The notes beneath the pieces were generated by a model that had not been told where the DNA came from, made no database searches, and worked only from the letters and a program-made list of their open reading frames with translations. A DNA stretch of 7,104 bases from Natronomonas sp. (GTDB taxonomy: Archaea; Halobacteriota; Halobacteria; Halobacteriales; Haloarculaceae). The stretch is taken from positions 1 through 7,104 of the forward strand of contig SLIW01000509.1 in assembly GCA_007135435.1 (NCBI GenBank). The letters are read 5' to 3'. A program made the position numbers and the translations under genes. This document shows, one piece after another, positions 1-6,514 of this stretch (positions are counted from its first letter, which is position 1; the number at the start of each line of letters is the position of its first letter).

Positions 1-197
1 AGTCCTGCCGCCTCGTAGGGCGCCCGCTCGAAGCAGTACACGCGCTTGTCCGCGACCACGAGGGCGGCGTAGGTGACGTCGTCGTCGGGGCCGCTCTCGG
101 CGACGATCGCGCCGCCGAGGGCGTCCCGGTAGAAGTCGACGCTCGCGTCGAGGTCGTCGGTCTTCACCGCGACGTGGAAGAACCGGTCGGGCTGCAT
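1..197 (-). CDS. VOC (glyoxalase-fold) family protein, 5' part only
   Basis: The first 65 codons of a gene reading leftward and cut by the window edge. The start is ATG at 197-195. The N-terminus (F-F-H-V-A-V-K, then D-D-L-D-A-S-V-D-F-Y-R-D-A-L-G-G) is the typical first beta strand and helix of a vicinal-oxygen-chelate module, with His8 in the position that often binds a metal. A later strand reads V-Y-C-F-E-R-A-P-Y-E, with a Glu that could be a second ligand. VOC proteins include glyoxalases, extradiol dioxygenases and antibiotic-binding proteins, so the reaction cannot be stated. The second half of the fold is missing from view. The gene lies 187 bases beyond the TRAP permease stop on the same strand and may have its own promoter. 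The family call is fairly secure; the function is unknown. Confidence 0.82.
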   Translation of the reverse strand, partial: MQPDRFFHVAVKTDDLDASVDFYRDALGGAIVAESGPDDDVTYAALVVADKRVYCFERAPYEAAG

Positions 198-309
198 GGC
201 CGCCCGGTACGGGGGCGGGGCCCGTATTCGTTGGGGGCCGTGGGCTGTATTCGTTGGAGGCCGAGCGAGGGACGAATCGGGAGGTCGTGCTCGCGACCGG
301 GACCCTCGG
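198..309 (-). promoter_or_regulatory. Upstream region of the VOC gene with a 17-bp direct repeat and weak TATA-like box
   Basis: The non-coding stretch between the VOC start and the 18-bp repeat array. Two near-identical 17-mers (plus strand GTATTCGTTGGGGGCCG and GTATTCGTTGGAGGCCG) lie at 224-240 and 247-263, 23 bases apart. Read on the minus strand, the nearer copy puts CGAATACG about 29 bases before the ATG. That is where a TATA box of a leaderless haloarchaeal transcript would lie, but its sequence is a poor TATA match. The duplicate could be an operator. I infer a promoter from position only. Confidence 0.35.
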
Positions 310-396
310 CCGGTCACTCTCCGCCGACCAGTCGCTCTCTGCCGCCCAGTCACTCCGAACCAACCAGTCGCTCTCCGTCACCGGTCACTCCGAACC
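310..396. repeat. Tandem repeat, 18-bp period, five units, overlapping the TRAP permease stop codon
   Basis: Units begin at 310, 328, 346, 364 and 381; the fourth is 17 bases long. On the plus strand they follow CC(A/G)GTC(A/G)CTCTCCGCC with variation. Units alternate in type, so 328-361 and 364-396 also form a higher-order duplication of about 36 bp. The minus-strand 13-mer GGTTCGGAGTGAC occurs in units 5 and 3. In unit 5 its TGA is the in-frame stop of the permease; in unit 3 it is out of frame. Downstream of that stop the same frame stays open and would read as hexapeptides containing E-S-D-W or R-S-D-W. Confidence 0.85.
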
Positions 397-3201
397 GGCC
401 ACGACGGGCTCGTCCCGGTCGACCGGCCGCTCCTCCTCGGCGGGCTGCGCCCTGGCCTTGCGGGTGTTATGGAAGATGAGCGCGGCGAACATGACCGCGC
501 CGACGCCACGGAGCGCGAGGTCGGTCGTCATGGTGTACAGCGTCACGTCGACCCCGGCGAACCCGAGGGCGGTGCCGGCGGGCATGAGCACCATCGCGGG
601 GATCGACAGGAAGCCCGCGCTGACGATGAAGCCCCATCGGGCCGGCCGGGAGACGTACGTCTTGTAGTAGCCGATGATGGCGACGCCGAGGCCGTAGACG
701 CCGACGAAGACCGCGACCACGGGGACGAGCACCTCCGGGAGGAAGAACCCGAGGTCCGTGACGTCCGCCCAGCCGACGACCGAAACCTCCCCCGGCTGGT
801 CGGCGCCGCGGAGCAGCAGGATGCCGGGGGCGAAGACGAACGCGAACGGGACGAGGATCTTGTTCAGCGACAGCAGGAAGGCGGTTATACATGTCTGTAT
901 CGGCTCCGACTTGGCGACCCCCGCGGCGGCGAAGGCGGCGACCCCGACCGGCGGCGTGACGTCCGCCATCAGCCCAAGGTAGAGGACGAACAGGTGGGTC
1001 GCGAGGATCGCGATGCCGAACTCGCCGAGGGTCGGCCCCAGGAGGACGATGATGACGATGTACATGACGGTCGTGGGCATGCCCATCCCGACGATGATCG
1101 CCGAGATACCCGCGAGGATGAGCAGCAGGACGAGCGAGCCGGCGCTGACGGTGAGGATGAACCGGCGGAGACTGCCCGCGAGGCCGGTGAGGCCGATGAT
1201 CCCGGGGATGATGCCCGCCGCGGCGACGGCGATGACGACCACCGTCGCCGTCCGGGCCCCGTTGTCCATCGACTTGAAGAAGAACGTCACGAAGAGCCCC
1301 GCGCGGGTGGTCGCGAGCTCCTGGTCGTACCGCTCGTCGAGGAACCCCGCGGCCTTGTTGACCGTGTCGTCGAGCTCGAGCAGCGGCGCGGCGCCGGCCG
1401 GGCGCGCCAGCAGCGCGAGCAGGCCGACCGCGATGAGGACGACCTCCCAGTAGTCGAAGGCGCCCCGGACCGACTGCAGGACGGGGAGACCCTCGCCGGC
1501 CCGCCCCATGAGGACGCCGACGGGGTGGGTCCCGGTGAGGTACAGGGAGACGGCGACGAGGGTGAACGCCCCTACGACGCCGCCGGCGAGGTACGGGCGG
1601 AACTGCTCGTTGTAGGCGGCCACCATCGCGATGAGCGCGACCACCGCGAGGATGGTGAGCCAGCCCGCCCGGCCGATCGACAGCCGGGCGATGACGATGT
1701 AGTAGAGCAGGAGCCCGATCGGGACGAGGTAGAACCACCCGCGTCGCATGTGCGGGCCGACGTCGAGCAGCTCCGAGCGCGGCAGCCCGCCGATGCCGTG
1801 CTTGGCCGCCTCGAAGTGGACCATCACCCACATGCCGAAGAAGAACATCAGCGCCGGCAGCGTGGCCGCGATGATGACCTCGCGGAACGGCGTGCCGGTG
1901 AACTCGACGATGAGGAAGGCGGCGGCGCCCATCACCGGCGGGAGGATCTGGCCGCCCGAGGAGACCGACGACTCGACGGCCCCGGCGAACTCCGCCGAGT
2001 AGCCCGAGCGCTTCATCAGCGGGATGGTGAGCGCGCCGGTGGTGACCGTGTTGGCGACCGACGAGCCCGAGAGCATGCCCATGAAGCCCGAGGAGACGAC
2101 GCTCGCCTTCGCGGGGCCGCCCTTGCGGGTGCCCGTCAGCGAGTACGCCAGGTCGATGAACCACTTGCCGGCGCCCGACATCTCGAGGAACGCGCCGAAG
2201 AGGATGAAGATGTAGATGAACCGGACGCTGACGGCCACCGGGACGCCGAGGATGCCCTCGCCGGTGTACCAGAGGTTCTGGACGATCTGGTCCCACCGGA
2301 GGTAGCTGATCGAGAGGATGCCGAACCCGGGCCAGTCGCGGGGGATCATGTGGCCGTACCGGCCGTAGAGGATGAACAGCGAGACCAGCCCCATCAGGAG
2401 CAGCCCGAGGGAGCGCCGGGTCGCCTCCAGGACCAGTAGGATCGCGAGCACCCCCATCAGGTACGCGACGGCGTACTCCGCGAACAGGCCGACCTCGAGC
2501 GGCGCCAGCGAGGGGTAGAGCTCGCCGATGGTGGCGCCGCCGCCGAGGCCCCTGACGCGGATGACCGCCGTGATCTCGTCGAAGTGCCGGAAGTAGTAGA
2601 TGGTGGGGAGGAACGCCAGGAAGATGAGGGTGATGTCCGCCGGCGTGACGCGGTCGCGGTTCGTGTCGACGACGAACCACCGGACGCCGTCCCGGAGTCG
2701 GTCGACCCCCGCGGTGACGGGGCTCTCCCCGAACCGATCGCGAACCATCGGCGGGATCCGTCCGAGGTTCCGTGCGACGCGGCCGTCGCCGCTCGTGGGC
2801 GGGTACATCAGGTACGCGAGGATCAACGCGAACGTGACGTGGATGGCGCGGACCTGGAGGCTCTGGAGGGCCGCGATGCGGTAGGTACCGACCACCGGGA
2901 GGGTGAACTCGAAGACGAACCCGCGCGCGGCGAGCCACATCTGGTAGGTGGAAAAGAGGATTCCCACGGTCGCGACGGCGACGGCCGCCCAGCCGCGGAG
3001 CGACCGCTTGCGCTCGATCTCCTCGAGGATCTGGTCGACGTCCTCGGGGTCGGGATCGGGGTCTAAGTCGAGGTCGTCTCCGCCGGGACCATCGCCGCCA
3101 GGCACTTCTCCGCCAGGGACAGCTCCGCCGGGACCATCGCCGCCAGGCGCGTCTCCGCCAGGGGCATCTCCGCCAGGGTCGTTCGGGTTGTCTTCTGCCA
3201 T
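385..3201 (-). CDS. TRAP transporter fused permease (DctQ-DctM, TAXI type), 938 aa
   Basis: The membrane part of a TRAP transporter, which imports an organic anion using an ion gradient after delivery by a binding protein. The order is: a cytoplasmic N-terminus with seven PGG repeats (residues 9-41); an acidic D-P-D-P-D-P-E-D segment and short helix (44-66); a four-helix DctQ-like part (about 70-260); then a DctM-like part with many membrane segments. Hallmarks are G-M-L-S-G-S-S-V-A-N-T-V (375-386), S-S-G-G-Q-I-L-P-P-V-M-G (414-425), G-M-G-M-P-T-T (705-711) and A-D-V-T-P-P-V-G-V-A (746-755), matching the substrate- and sodium-binding hairpins of DctM. The length fits the 4TM/12TM fusion family. 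I chose ATG at 3201 because it lies one base after the preceding stop; the open frame continues upstream to 3408, but that part is out-of-frame sequence of the DUF1850 gene. Expression is probably by translational coupling, since no clear Shine-Dalgarno is seen. The substrate is unknown. Confidence 0.95.
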   Translation of the reverse strand: MAEDNPNDPGGDAPGGDAPGGDGPGGAVPGGEVPGGDGPGGDDLDLDPDPDPEDVDQILEEIERKRSLRGWAAVAVATVGILFSTYQMWLAARGFVFEFTLPVVGTYRIAALQSLQVRAIHVTFALILAYLMYPPTSGDGRVARNLGRIPPMVRDRFGESPVTAGVDRLRDGVRWFVVDTNRDRVTPADITLIFLAFLPTIYYFRHFDEITAVIRVRGLGGGATIGELYPSLAPLEVGLFAEYAVAYLMGVLAILLVLEATRRSLGLLLMGLVSLFILYGRYGHMIPRDWPGFGILSISYLRWDQIVQNLWYTGEGILGVPVAVSVRFIYIFILFGAFLEMSGAGKWFIDLAYSLTGTRKGGPAKASVVSSGFMGMLSGSSVANTVTTGALTIPLMKRSGYSAEFAGAVESSVSSGGQILPPVMGAAAFLIVEFTGTPFREVIIAATLPALMFFFGMWVMVHFEAAKHGIGGLPRSELLDVGPHMRRGWFYLVPIGLLLYYIVIARLSIGRAGWLTILAVVALIAMVAAYNEQFRPYLAGGVVGAFTLVAVSLYLTGTHPVGVLMGRAGEGLPVLQSVRGAFDYWEVVLIAVGLLALLARPAGAAPLLELDDTVNKAAGFLDERYDQELATTRAGLFVTFFFKSMDNGARTATVVVIAVAAAGIIPGIIGLTGLAGSLRRFILTVSAGSLVLLLILAGISAIIVGMGMPTTVMYIVIIVLLGPTLGEFGIAILATHLFVLYLGLMADVTPPVGVAAFAAAGVAKSEPIQTCITAFLLSLNKILVPFAFVFAPGILLLRGADQPGEVSVVGWADVTDLGFFLPEVLVPVVAVFVGVYGLGVAIIGYYKTYVSRPARWGFIVSAGFLSIPAMVLMPAGTALGFAGVDVTLYTMTTDLALRGVGAVMFAALIFHNTRKARAQPAEEERPVDRDEPVVAGSE
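3079..3177 (-). repeat. 15-bp tandem repeat coding for PGG-D/A/E-x pentapeptides
   Basis: Seven P-G-G-containing pentapeptide repeats in the permease N-terminus (Pro at residues 9, 14, 19, 24, 29, 34 and 39), encoded by 15-bp units. A 26-base segment beginning at 3078 recurs exactly at 3123, a 45-base shift equal to three units, so larger blocks have duplicated too. The array keeps the reading frame. It is followed by the acidic segment and then the first membrane helix. Confidence 0.88.
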
Positions 3202-3202
3202 G

Positions 3203-3727
3203 CTATAGAGGACGGCTCTCGATCCGGACGGTGACGGTCCCGCCGTCGGCGCGGTCGGCGAGGTCGTAGCGATCGCCGTCGACGACGAGCTCGTGGCCGG
3301 CGATGGGGCCGGTCGAGACGACCAACTCGTCGTAGCGCTGTTTCGGCGGCTCGTATACGTACCTGTCGCCCTCGCGGGTGACCTCGGCCTCCGACGGCAG
3401 GCCCGCACCGAAGGAGCTGAACAGCATCCGGTCGGCCACGAGGGCGCCGTCGGCGACGACGTAGACGTCCGTCACGAGCGTCCGTTCGACGCTGTGGGTG
3501 TACTCGATCGCGACCTCGGCGCCCTCGTCGACCGGAACGGCGAGCAGGTCCGCGCCGTCGTCGAGGGAGACGACGAGGTGTGGGTGGTACTCCTGATCGG
3601 CTGGCTGATGGGCCGGGTCGGTGTCACCGGCGAAAAGCGGTGTGGTCGCCGCGCCGGTCGCCAGGGCCGCCGCTAGGACCACGGCGACGAGCATAGCACC
3701 GACGAGCGCCCACGGCCGGCGGGACAC
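3203..3727 (-). CDS. DUF1850 family protein, TAXI-TRAP operon accessory
   Basis: A 174-residue protein with a basic N-terminus (S-R-R-P) and one hydrophobic segment at about residues 8-27, so it is probably membrane-anchored or exported, followed by a soluble domain outside the cell. The DUF1850 signature is visible as Y-T-H-S-V-E-R-T (76-83) and S-S-F-G-A-G-L-P-S-E-A-E (104-115). The family is often encoded beside TAXI-type TRAP genes, but its role is not established; a part in transporter assembly or substrate handling is a guess. The start is GTG at 3727-3725, one base after the TAG of the binding-protein gene. An internal ATG (Met12) would cut into the hydrophobic segment, so the GTG is preferred. 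Its own TAG at 3205-3203 is one base before the permease ATG. Confidence 0.88.
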   Translation of the reverse strand: MSRRPWALVGAMLVAVVLAAALATGAATTPLFAGDTDPAHQPADQEYHPHLVVSLDDGADLLAVPVDEGAEVAIEYTHSVERTLVTDVYVVADGALVADRMLFSSFGAGLPSEAEVTREGDRYVYEPPKQRYDELVVSTGPIAGHELVVDGDRYDLADRADGGTVTVRIESRPL

Positions 3728-3728
3728 A

Positions 3729-4763
3729 CTACCCGAAGTAGTTTTCCGCGCCCTCGTGGAGCGGGATGGGCATGCCGTCCTGTGCGGTGTCGACGTTGAT
3801 GAAGTCCGCCTTGATCGTCAGGCGGTCGGCGTTGTCGAAGATCGCCGCCGTGACCTCCTCGACGACGTCGGCGTCGAAGTCCTCGCGGGTGGCCATCATC
3901 GCCTGGACCGAGACGGTGTCGGTGTCCTCGTCGACACCGTCGTAGGTCCCGCCGGGGATGGTGTCCTCGGCGAACCACTCGGCGTCGGCCATCGCGGCCT
4001 CGCGGGCGTCCGCGTCGAGGTCGATGAGCTCGATGTCCGTCGTCGTCGCGAGCTCCTCGACCGCGCCGACCGGCCAGCCGCCGACGATGAACGCCGCCTC
4101 GATGTCCTGGTCGCGGATCTGGTCGGCCGCCTGCGCGAAGTCGGTGTTCACCTCGTCGAAGTCGTCCGTGGTGAGGCCGGTGACGCTCTCGAGGATCTGC
4201 AGGGCGTTGACCTGCGTCCCCGAGCCGAGGTCGCCCGTGTTGACCCGCTGGCCGTCGAGGTCCTCGAGGGTGTCGACGCCCGCTTCCGGGTGGGTGATGA
4301 TGTGGATTGTCTCCGGATAGAGGCTGGCCATGCCACGGAGGGACTCCACCGGGTTGCCCTCGAAGGCATCGAGCGCGACCCCGTTGTACGCGAAGTACGC
4401 GATGTCGTTCTGGATGAGCGCGATGTCGGCGTCGCCCGTCTCGAGGCTCCCGACGTTCTCGACGCTGGCGCCGGTCGACGAGACCTGGACGTCGTAGTTG
4501 GTCACGTCCTCGATGATGGTCTCGAGTTCGCCCGACAGCGGATAGTAGGTGCCGCCGGTCCCCCCGGCGTGCCACCGGATCACGTCCGCTCGCTCATCGT
4601 CGTCGGCGGTGTCGTCCGTGTCGTCTGTGTCGTCCGCGGTGTCGTCCGCCACGTCGTCGTCGCCGTTGCCCAGGCAGCCGGCGAACCCGGCGATGCCGAG
4701 TGCCCCCGTCGCCTTCAGCACCGATCGGCGGTCAAAATCACTACGATCTGGTACATTTGCCAT
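3729..4763 (-). CDS. TAXI-family TRAP transporter solute-binding protein, Tat lipoprotein
   Basis: A 344-residue extracytoplasmic binding protein. It opens with a twin-arginine signal, D-R-R-S-V-L-K (11-17), then a short hydrophobic run ending in F-A-G-C with Cys30 as the likely lipid-anchored residue. An Asp/Thr-rich linker follows (about 35-60), a usual spacer in haloarchaeal lipoproteins. The mature domain has the TAXI hallmarks G-G-T-G-G-T-Y-Y-P-L-S-G (67-78), G-D-A-D-I-A-L-I-Q-N-D (110-120), N-T-G-D-L-G-S-G-T-Q (175-184), V-G-G-W-P (227-231) and the C-terminal I-P-L-H-E-G-A (333-339). TAXI proteins are the binding-protein type known from archaeal TRAP systems; glutamate or similar organic acids are reported for some, but the ligand here cannot be told. 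It is the first gene of the operon, with ATG at 4763 and a TATA box 24-29 bases upstream. Confidence 0.96.
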   Translation of the reverse strand: MANVPDRSDFDRRSVLKATGALGIAGFAGCLGNGDDDVADDTADDTDDTDDTADDDERADVIRWHAGGTGGTYYPLSGELETIIEDVTNYDVQVSSTGASVENVGSLETGDADIALIQNDIAYFAYNGVALDAFEGNPVESLRGMASLYPETIHIITHPEAGVDTLEDLDGQRVNTGDLGSGTQVNALQILESVTGLTTDDFDEVNTDFAQAADQIRDQDIEAAFIVGGWPVGAVEELATTTDIELIDLDADAREAAMADAEWFAEDTIPGGTYDGVDEDTDTVSVQAMMATREDFDADVVEEVTAAIFDNADRLTIKADFINVDTAQDGMPIPLHEGAENYFG

Positions 4764-4792
4764 ACCGTATCACAGGTCGTGAAAAGTATAAA
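4764..4792 (-). promoter_or_regulatory. TRAP operon core promoter, leaderless type
   Basis: The minus strand carries TTTATA at 4792-4787, inside G-C-C-T-T-T-A-T-A-C. It lies 24-29 bases before the A of the TAXI ATG, so the predicted transcript begins at or within a base or two of the start codon. There is no Shine-Dalgarno. The 8-mer TGATACGG (minus strand) occurs at 4772-4765, next to the start, and again at 4812-4805, so direct repeats flank the TATA box at similar distances (14 and 12 bases). Confidence 0.7.
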
Positions 4793-5003
4793 GGCTTGTT
4801 TTAGCCGTATCATCCTTACGTCCGGTAAATTTCCTATATTCGTACCGGATAATTATACTTGCTTGTTGATTGGTTTCTTCGTAGATTTTTTCAATTATTG
4901 ATAAATTTTCGATACGTGCTCTGGGACCTCACTTCGTGACGATTGATCTGGGCCGCGTTCCACGTCACGATGACTCGTCACCAGGGCGACCACCGGGGAT
5001 CCC
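4793..5003. other. AT-rich intergenic island with inverted repeat, upstream of the TRAP operon
   Basis: Non-coding sequence between thiDN and the TRAP operon. About 4790-4915 is strikingly AT-rich compared with the GC-rich genes, while 4916-5003 returns to high GC. It holds an inverted repeat TCCGGTA (4821-4827) and TACCGGA (4843-4849) with a 15-base spacer, so the arm centres are 22 bases apart, about two helical turns. The plus-strand TTATACTT at 4853-4860 is the reverse complement of the TATA region at 4784-4791, so a divergent promoter is conceivable, but no plus-strand gene follows. GGGATCCC is a palindrome at 4996-5003. I see no T-rich terminator for thiDN and no RNA gene. Confidence 0.5.
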
Positions 5004-5139
5004 GGACCGCCCCGTTCGGATCGCCCTGTTCAGACCGCCCCGTTCGGATCGCCCCGTTCAGACCGCACCGTTCAGATCGCCCCGTTCAGATCGCCCCGTT
5101 CAGATCGCCCCGTTCAGACCGCACCGTTCAGATCGACCA
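5004..5139. repeat. Tandem repeat, 14-bp period, nine units, overlapping the thiDN stop codon
   Basis: The consensus on the plus strand is GTTCAGATCGCCCC. Full units begin at 5014, 5028, 5042, 5056, 5070, 5084, 5098, 5112 and 5126, after a partial unit at 5004-5013. Units 5, 6 and 7 are identical, and units 4 and 8 share the same variant (C at position 8, A at position 12). Unit 9 encodes the D-L-N near the end of ThiDN. Unit 8 contains its stop: the minus-strand CTGAAC read as CTG AAC in unit 9 becomes TC TGA AC in unit 8, because 14 is not a multiple of three. Confidence 0.93.
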
Positions 5140-6478
5140 CCAGTTCGGCGAGCGTCCCCGCGTCCTCCGCTACGAGCTTCGTCATCGGCTCCTTGCCGAC
5201 CGCACCACGATCGACGACCGCCGTCGGCGGCTCCTCGGCCCAGCGGGTGTCGGGGCCGAACACCTCCCGCGCGGCCCAGTCCATCGTCCCGGCGGCCTCG
5301 GTCGGCTCGGCGTCCCGGTCGTACTCGGCGACCTCCCAGCCGAGCGATGCGAGCGCCTCCTCGACGGCGTCGTCGAACCGGACGTTCACCGCGAACCGTA
5401 GGCCGGGGTGGTGCTCCCTGGCGCCGAGGAGGAACCGGGCGACGTGGCTGGACGCGCCGAACCGGACGCCGAGGGTCGGCGCCACGCCGGACAGCGTCCG
5501 CGCGATGCGGCCCTCGACGGCAGCCGTCTCGTCGACCGATTCGGCGTACGGCGACGCGCCGACGACGTTGATGCCGACCTCGGGGACCAGCGGCCGGACG
5601 TCCGCGTCGACGAGCCGCGCGACGACGCCCCGGACCTCCTCGGCCGTCGCCTCGCGGGCGGCCTCGTTCCGGAGCGCGACGAGGTGGTGGACGGCGCCCG
5701 GCCCCTCGCCGACGGCGTGGTGGTACCGGATCGCCCGACTCATGAACGCGAGGGAGCGGTCGACGGCGTCGACGAGCGGCTCGCCGTGGGCCAGCCGGGT
5801 GGCGATGGCGGACGAGAGCGTACACCCCGACCCGTGGGTGGCCTCGGTGTCGATCCGGGGGTGCCTGGCGGTCTCGACCGTCTCCGGGGTCACGAGCACG
5901 TCCACGACCTCGTCTCCGGGGAGGTGACCGCCCTTCACGAGGGCCGCGTCGGCGCCCATCGCGAGCAGGCGCTGGCCGGCCAGGCGGGCGCCGGCCTCGT
6001 CCGCGGGCTCGACGTCGGTGAGGACGGCCGCCTCGTCGGCGTTGGGGGTCACCAGCGTCGACTCGGCGATCAGTGCCTCGTAGGCGGCCTCGGCCTCCTC
6101 GGTGAGCAGGCGGTCGCCCGAGGTCGCCACCATCACGGGGTCGACGACGAGGGGGACCGCGAGCCCGCGGGCGTACTCGACGACGGTCTCGACCACCTCG
6201 GTCGTCGCGAGCATCCCCGTCTTGACCGCCCGGACGTCGAAGTCCGACAGCACGGCCTCGATCTGCGCGGTGAGCTCCGCGACCGGGAGGACGTGGCTCG
6301 AGGTCACGCCGGTCGTGTTCTGGGCGGTCACGGCCGTGATCGCCGACGTGCCGAAGCCGCCCATCGCCTCGATGGTCTTCAGGTCGGCCTGGATCCCCGC
6401 ACCGCCGCCGGAGTCGCTGCCCGCGATGGTCAGGACCACCGGCTTCTCCACCGGGGCCGGGGTGCGAAGCTCGCTCAT
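5114..6478 (-). CDS. thiDN: Bifunctional HMP/HMP-phosphate kinase and thiamine-phosphate synthase (ThiD-ThiN fusion)
   Basis: A 454-residue cytoplasmic enzyme of thiamine biosynthesis. Residues about 12-265 form a ribokinase-fold ThiD that phosphorylates hydroxymethylpyrimidine twice: [10 protein letters not shown] (19-28), [10 protein letters not shown] (49-58), K-T-G-M-L (86-90), [10 protein letters not shown] (112-121) and the catalytic H-G-S-G-C-T (215-220). Residues about 280-450 form a ThiN domain, which replaces ThiE in many archaea in joining HMP-PP to thiazole phosphate: [11 protein letters not shown] (302-312), [12 protein letters not shown] (339-350) and G-K-E-P-M-T-K-L-V (428-436 region). 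Both ends look complete. I chose ATG at 6478; a TTG at 6505 in the same frame would add nine residues but lies in the TATA-like box. The last codons lie in the 14-bp repeat array. Confidence 0.95.
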   Translation of the reverse strand: MSELRTPAPVEKPVVLTIAGSDSGGGAGIQADLKTIEAMGGFGTSAITAVTAQNTTGVTSSHVLPVAELTAQIEAVLSDFDVRAVKTGMLATTEVVETVVEYARGLAVPLVVDPVMVATSGDRLLTEEAEAAYEALIAESTLVTPNADEAAVLTDVEPADEAGARLAGQRLLAMGADAALVKGGHLPGDEVVDVLVTPETVETARHPRIDTEATHGSGCTLSSAIATRLAHGEPLVDAVDRSLAFMSRAIRYHHAVGEGPGAVHHLVALRNEAAREATAEEVRGVVARLVDADVRPLVPEVGINVVGASPYAESVDETAAVEGRIARTLSGVAPTLGVRFGASSHVARFLLGAREHHPGLRFAVNVRFDDAVEEALASLGWEVAEYDRDAEPTEAAGTMDWAAREVFGPDTRWAEEPPTAVVDRGAVGKEPMTKLVAEDAGTLAELVVDLNGAV

Positions 6479-6514
6479 GTGGGGAGGTACCACCGGCGAA
6501 TACAAATCGGTGGT
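6479..6514 (-). promoter_or_regulatory. thiDN promoter with TATA-like box inside an inverted repeat
   Basis: The minus strand carries ATTTGTATT at 6507-6499, centred about 25 bases before the ATG, consistent with a leaderless start. The box is enclosed by an inverted repeat on the plus strand, ACCACCG (6489-6495) and CGGTGGT (6508-6514), with a 12-base spacer. A protein bound there would block the basal machinery. I see no TPP-riboswitch motifs between 6479 and 6602. Confidence 0.55.

Noticed and set aside
310..396. An intrinsic terminator after the TRAP operon
   Set aside because: There is no stable hairpin followed by a T-run on the minus strand; the repeats are direct, not inverted.
196..2439. 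A 747-codon open frame on the plus strand opposite the TRAP permease
   Set aside because: It is the antisense shadow of a high-GC gene. The translation is dominated by Asp, Glu, Arg and Gly with no recognisable domain, and the minus frame has clear DctM motifs.
467..2938. An 823-codon minus-strand frame overlapping the permease in another frame
   Set aside because: It is Arg/His/Pro-rich without membrane segments or motifs, the usual out-of-frame shadow in GC-rich haloarchaeal DNA.
3621..4901. A 426-codon plus-strand frame running into the AT-rich island
   Set aside because: It is antisense to the TAXI gene. Its low-GC tail is translated intergenic promoter sequence, with no family resemblance.
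5004..5139. A CRISPR array
   Set aside because: The units are 14 bp, directly adjacent and without unique spacers, and no cas genes are present.
6479..6505. TTG at 6505 as the thiDN start, adding nine residues
   Set aside because: The TTG overlaps the TATA-like box, and the ATG at 6478 lies at the right distance for a leaderless transcript and directly before the ThiD domain.
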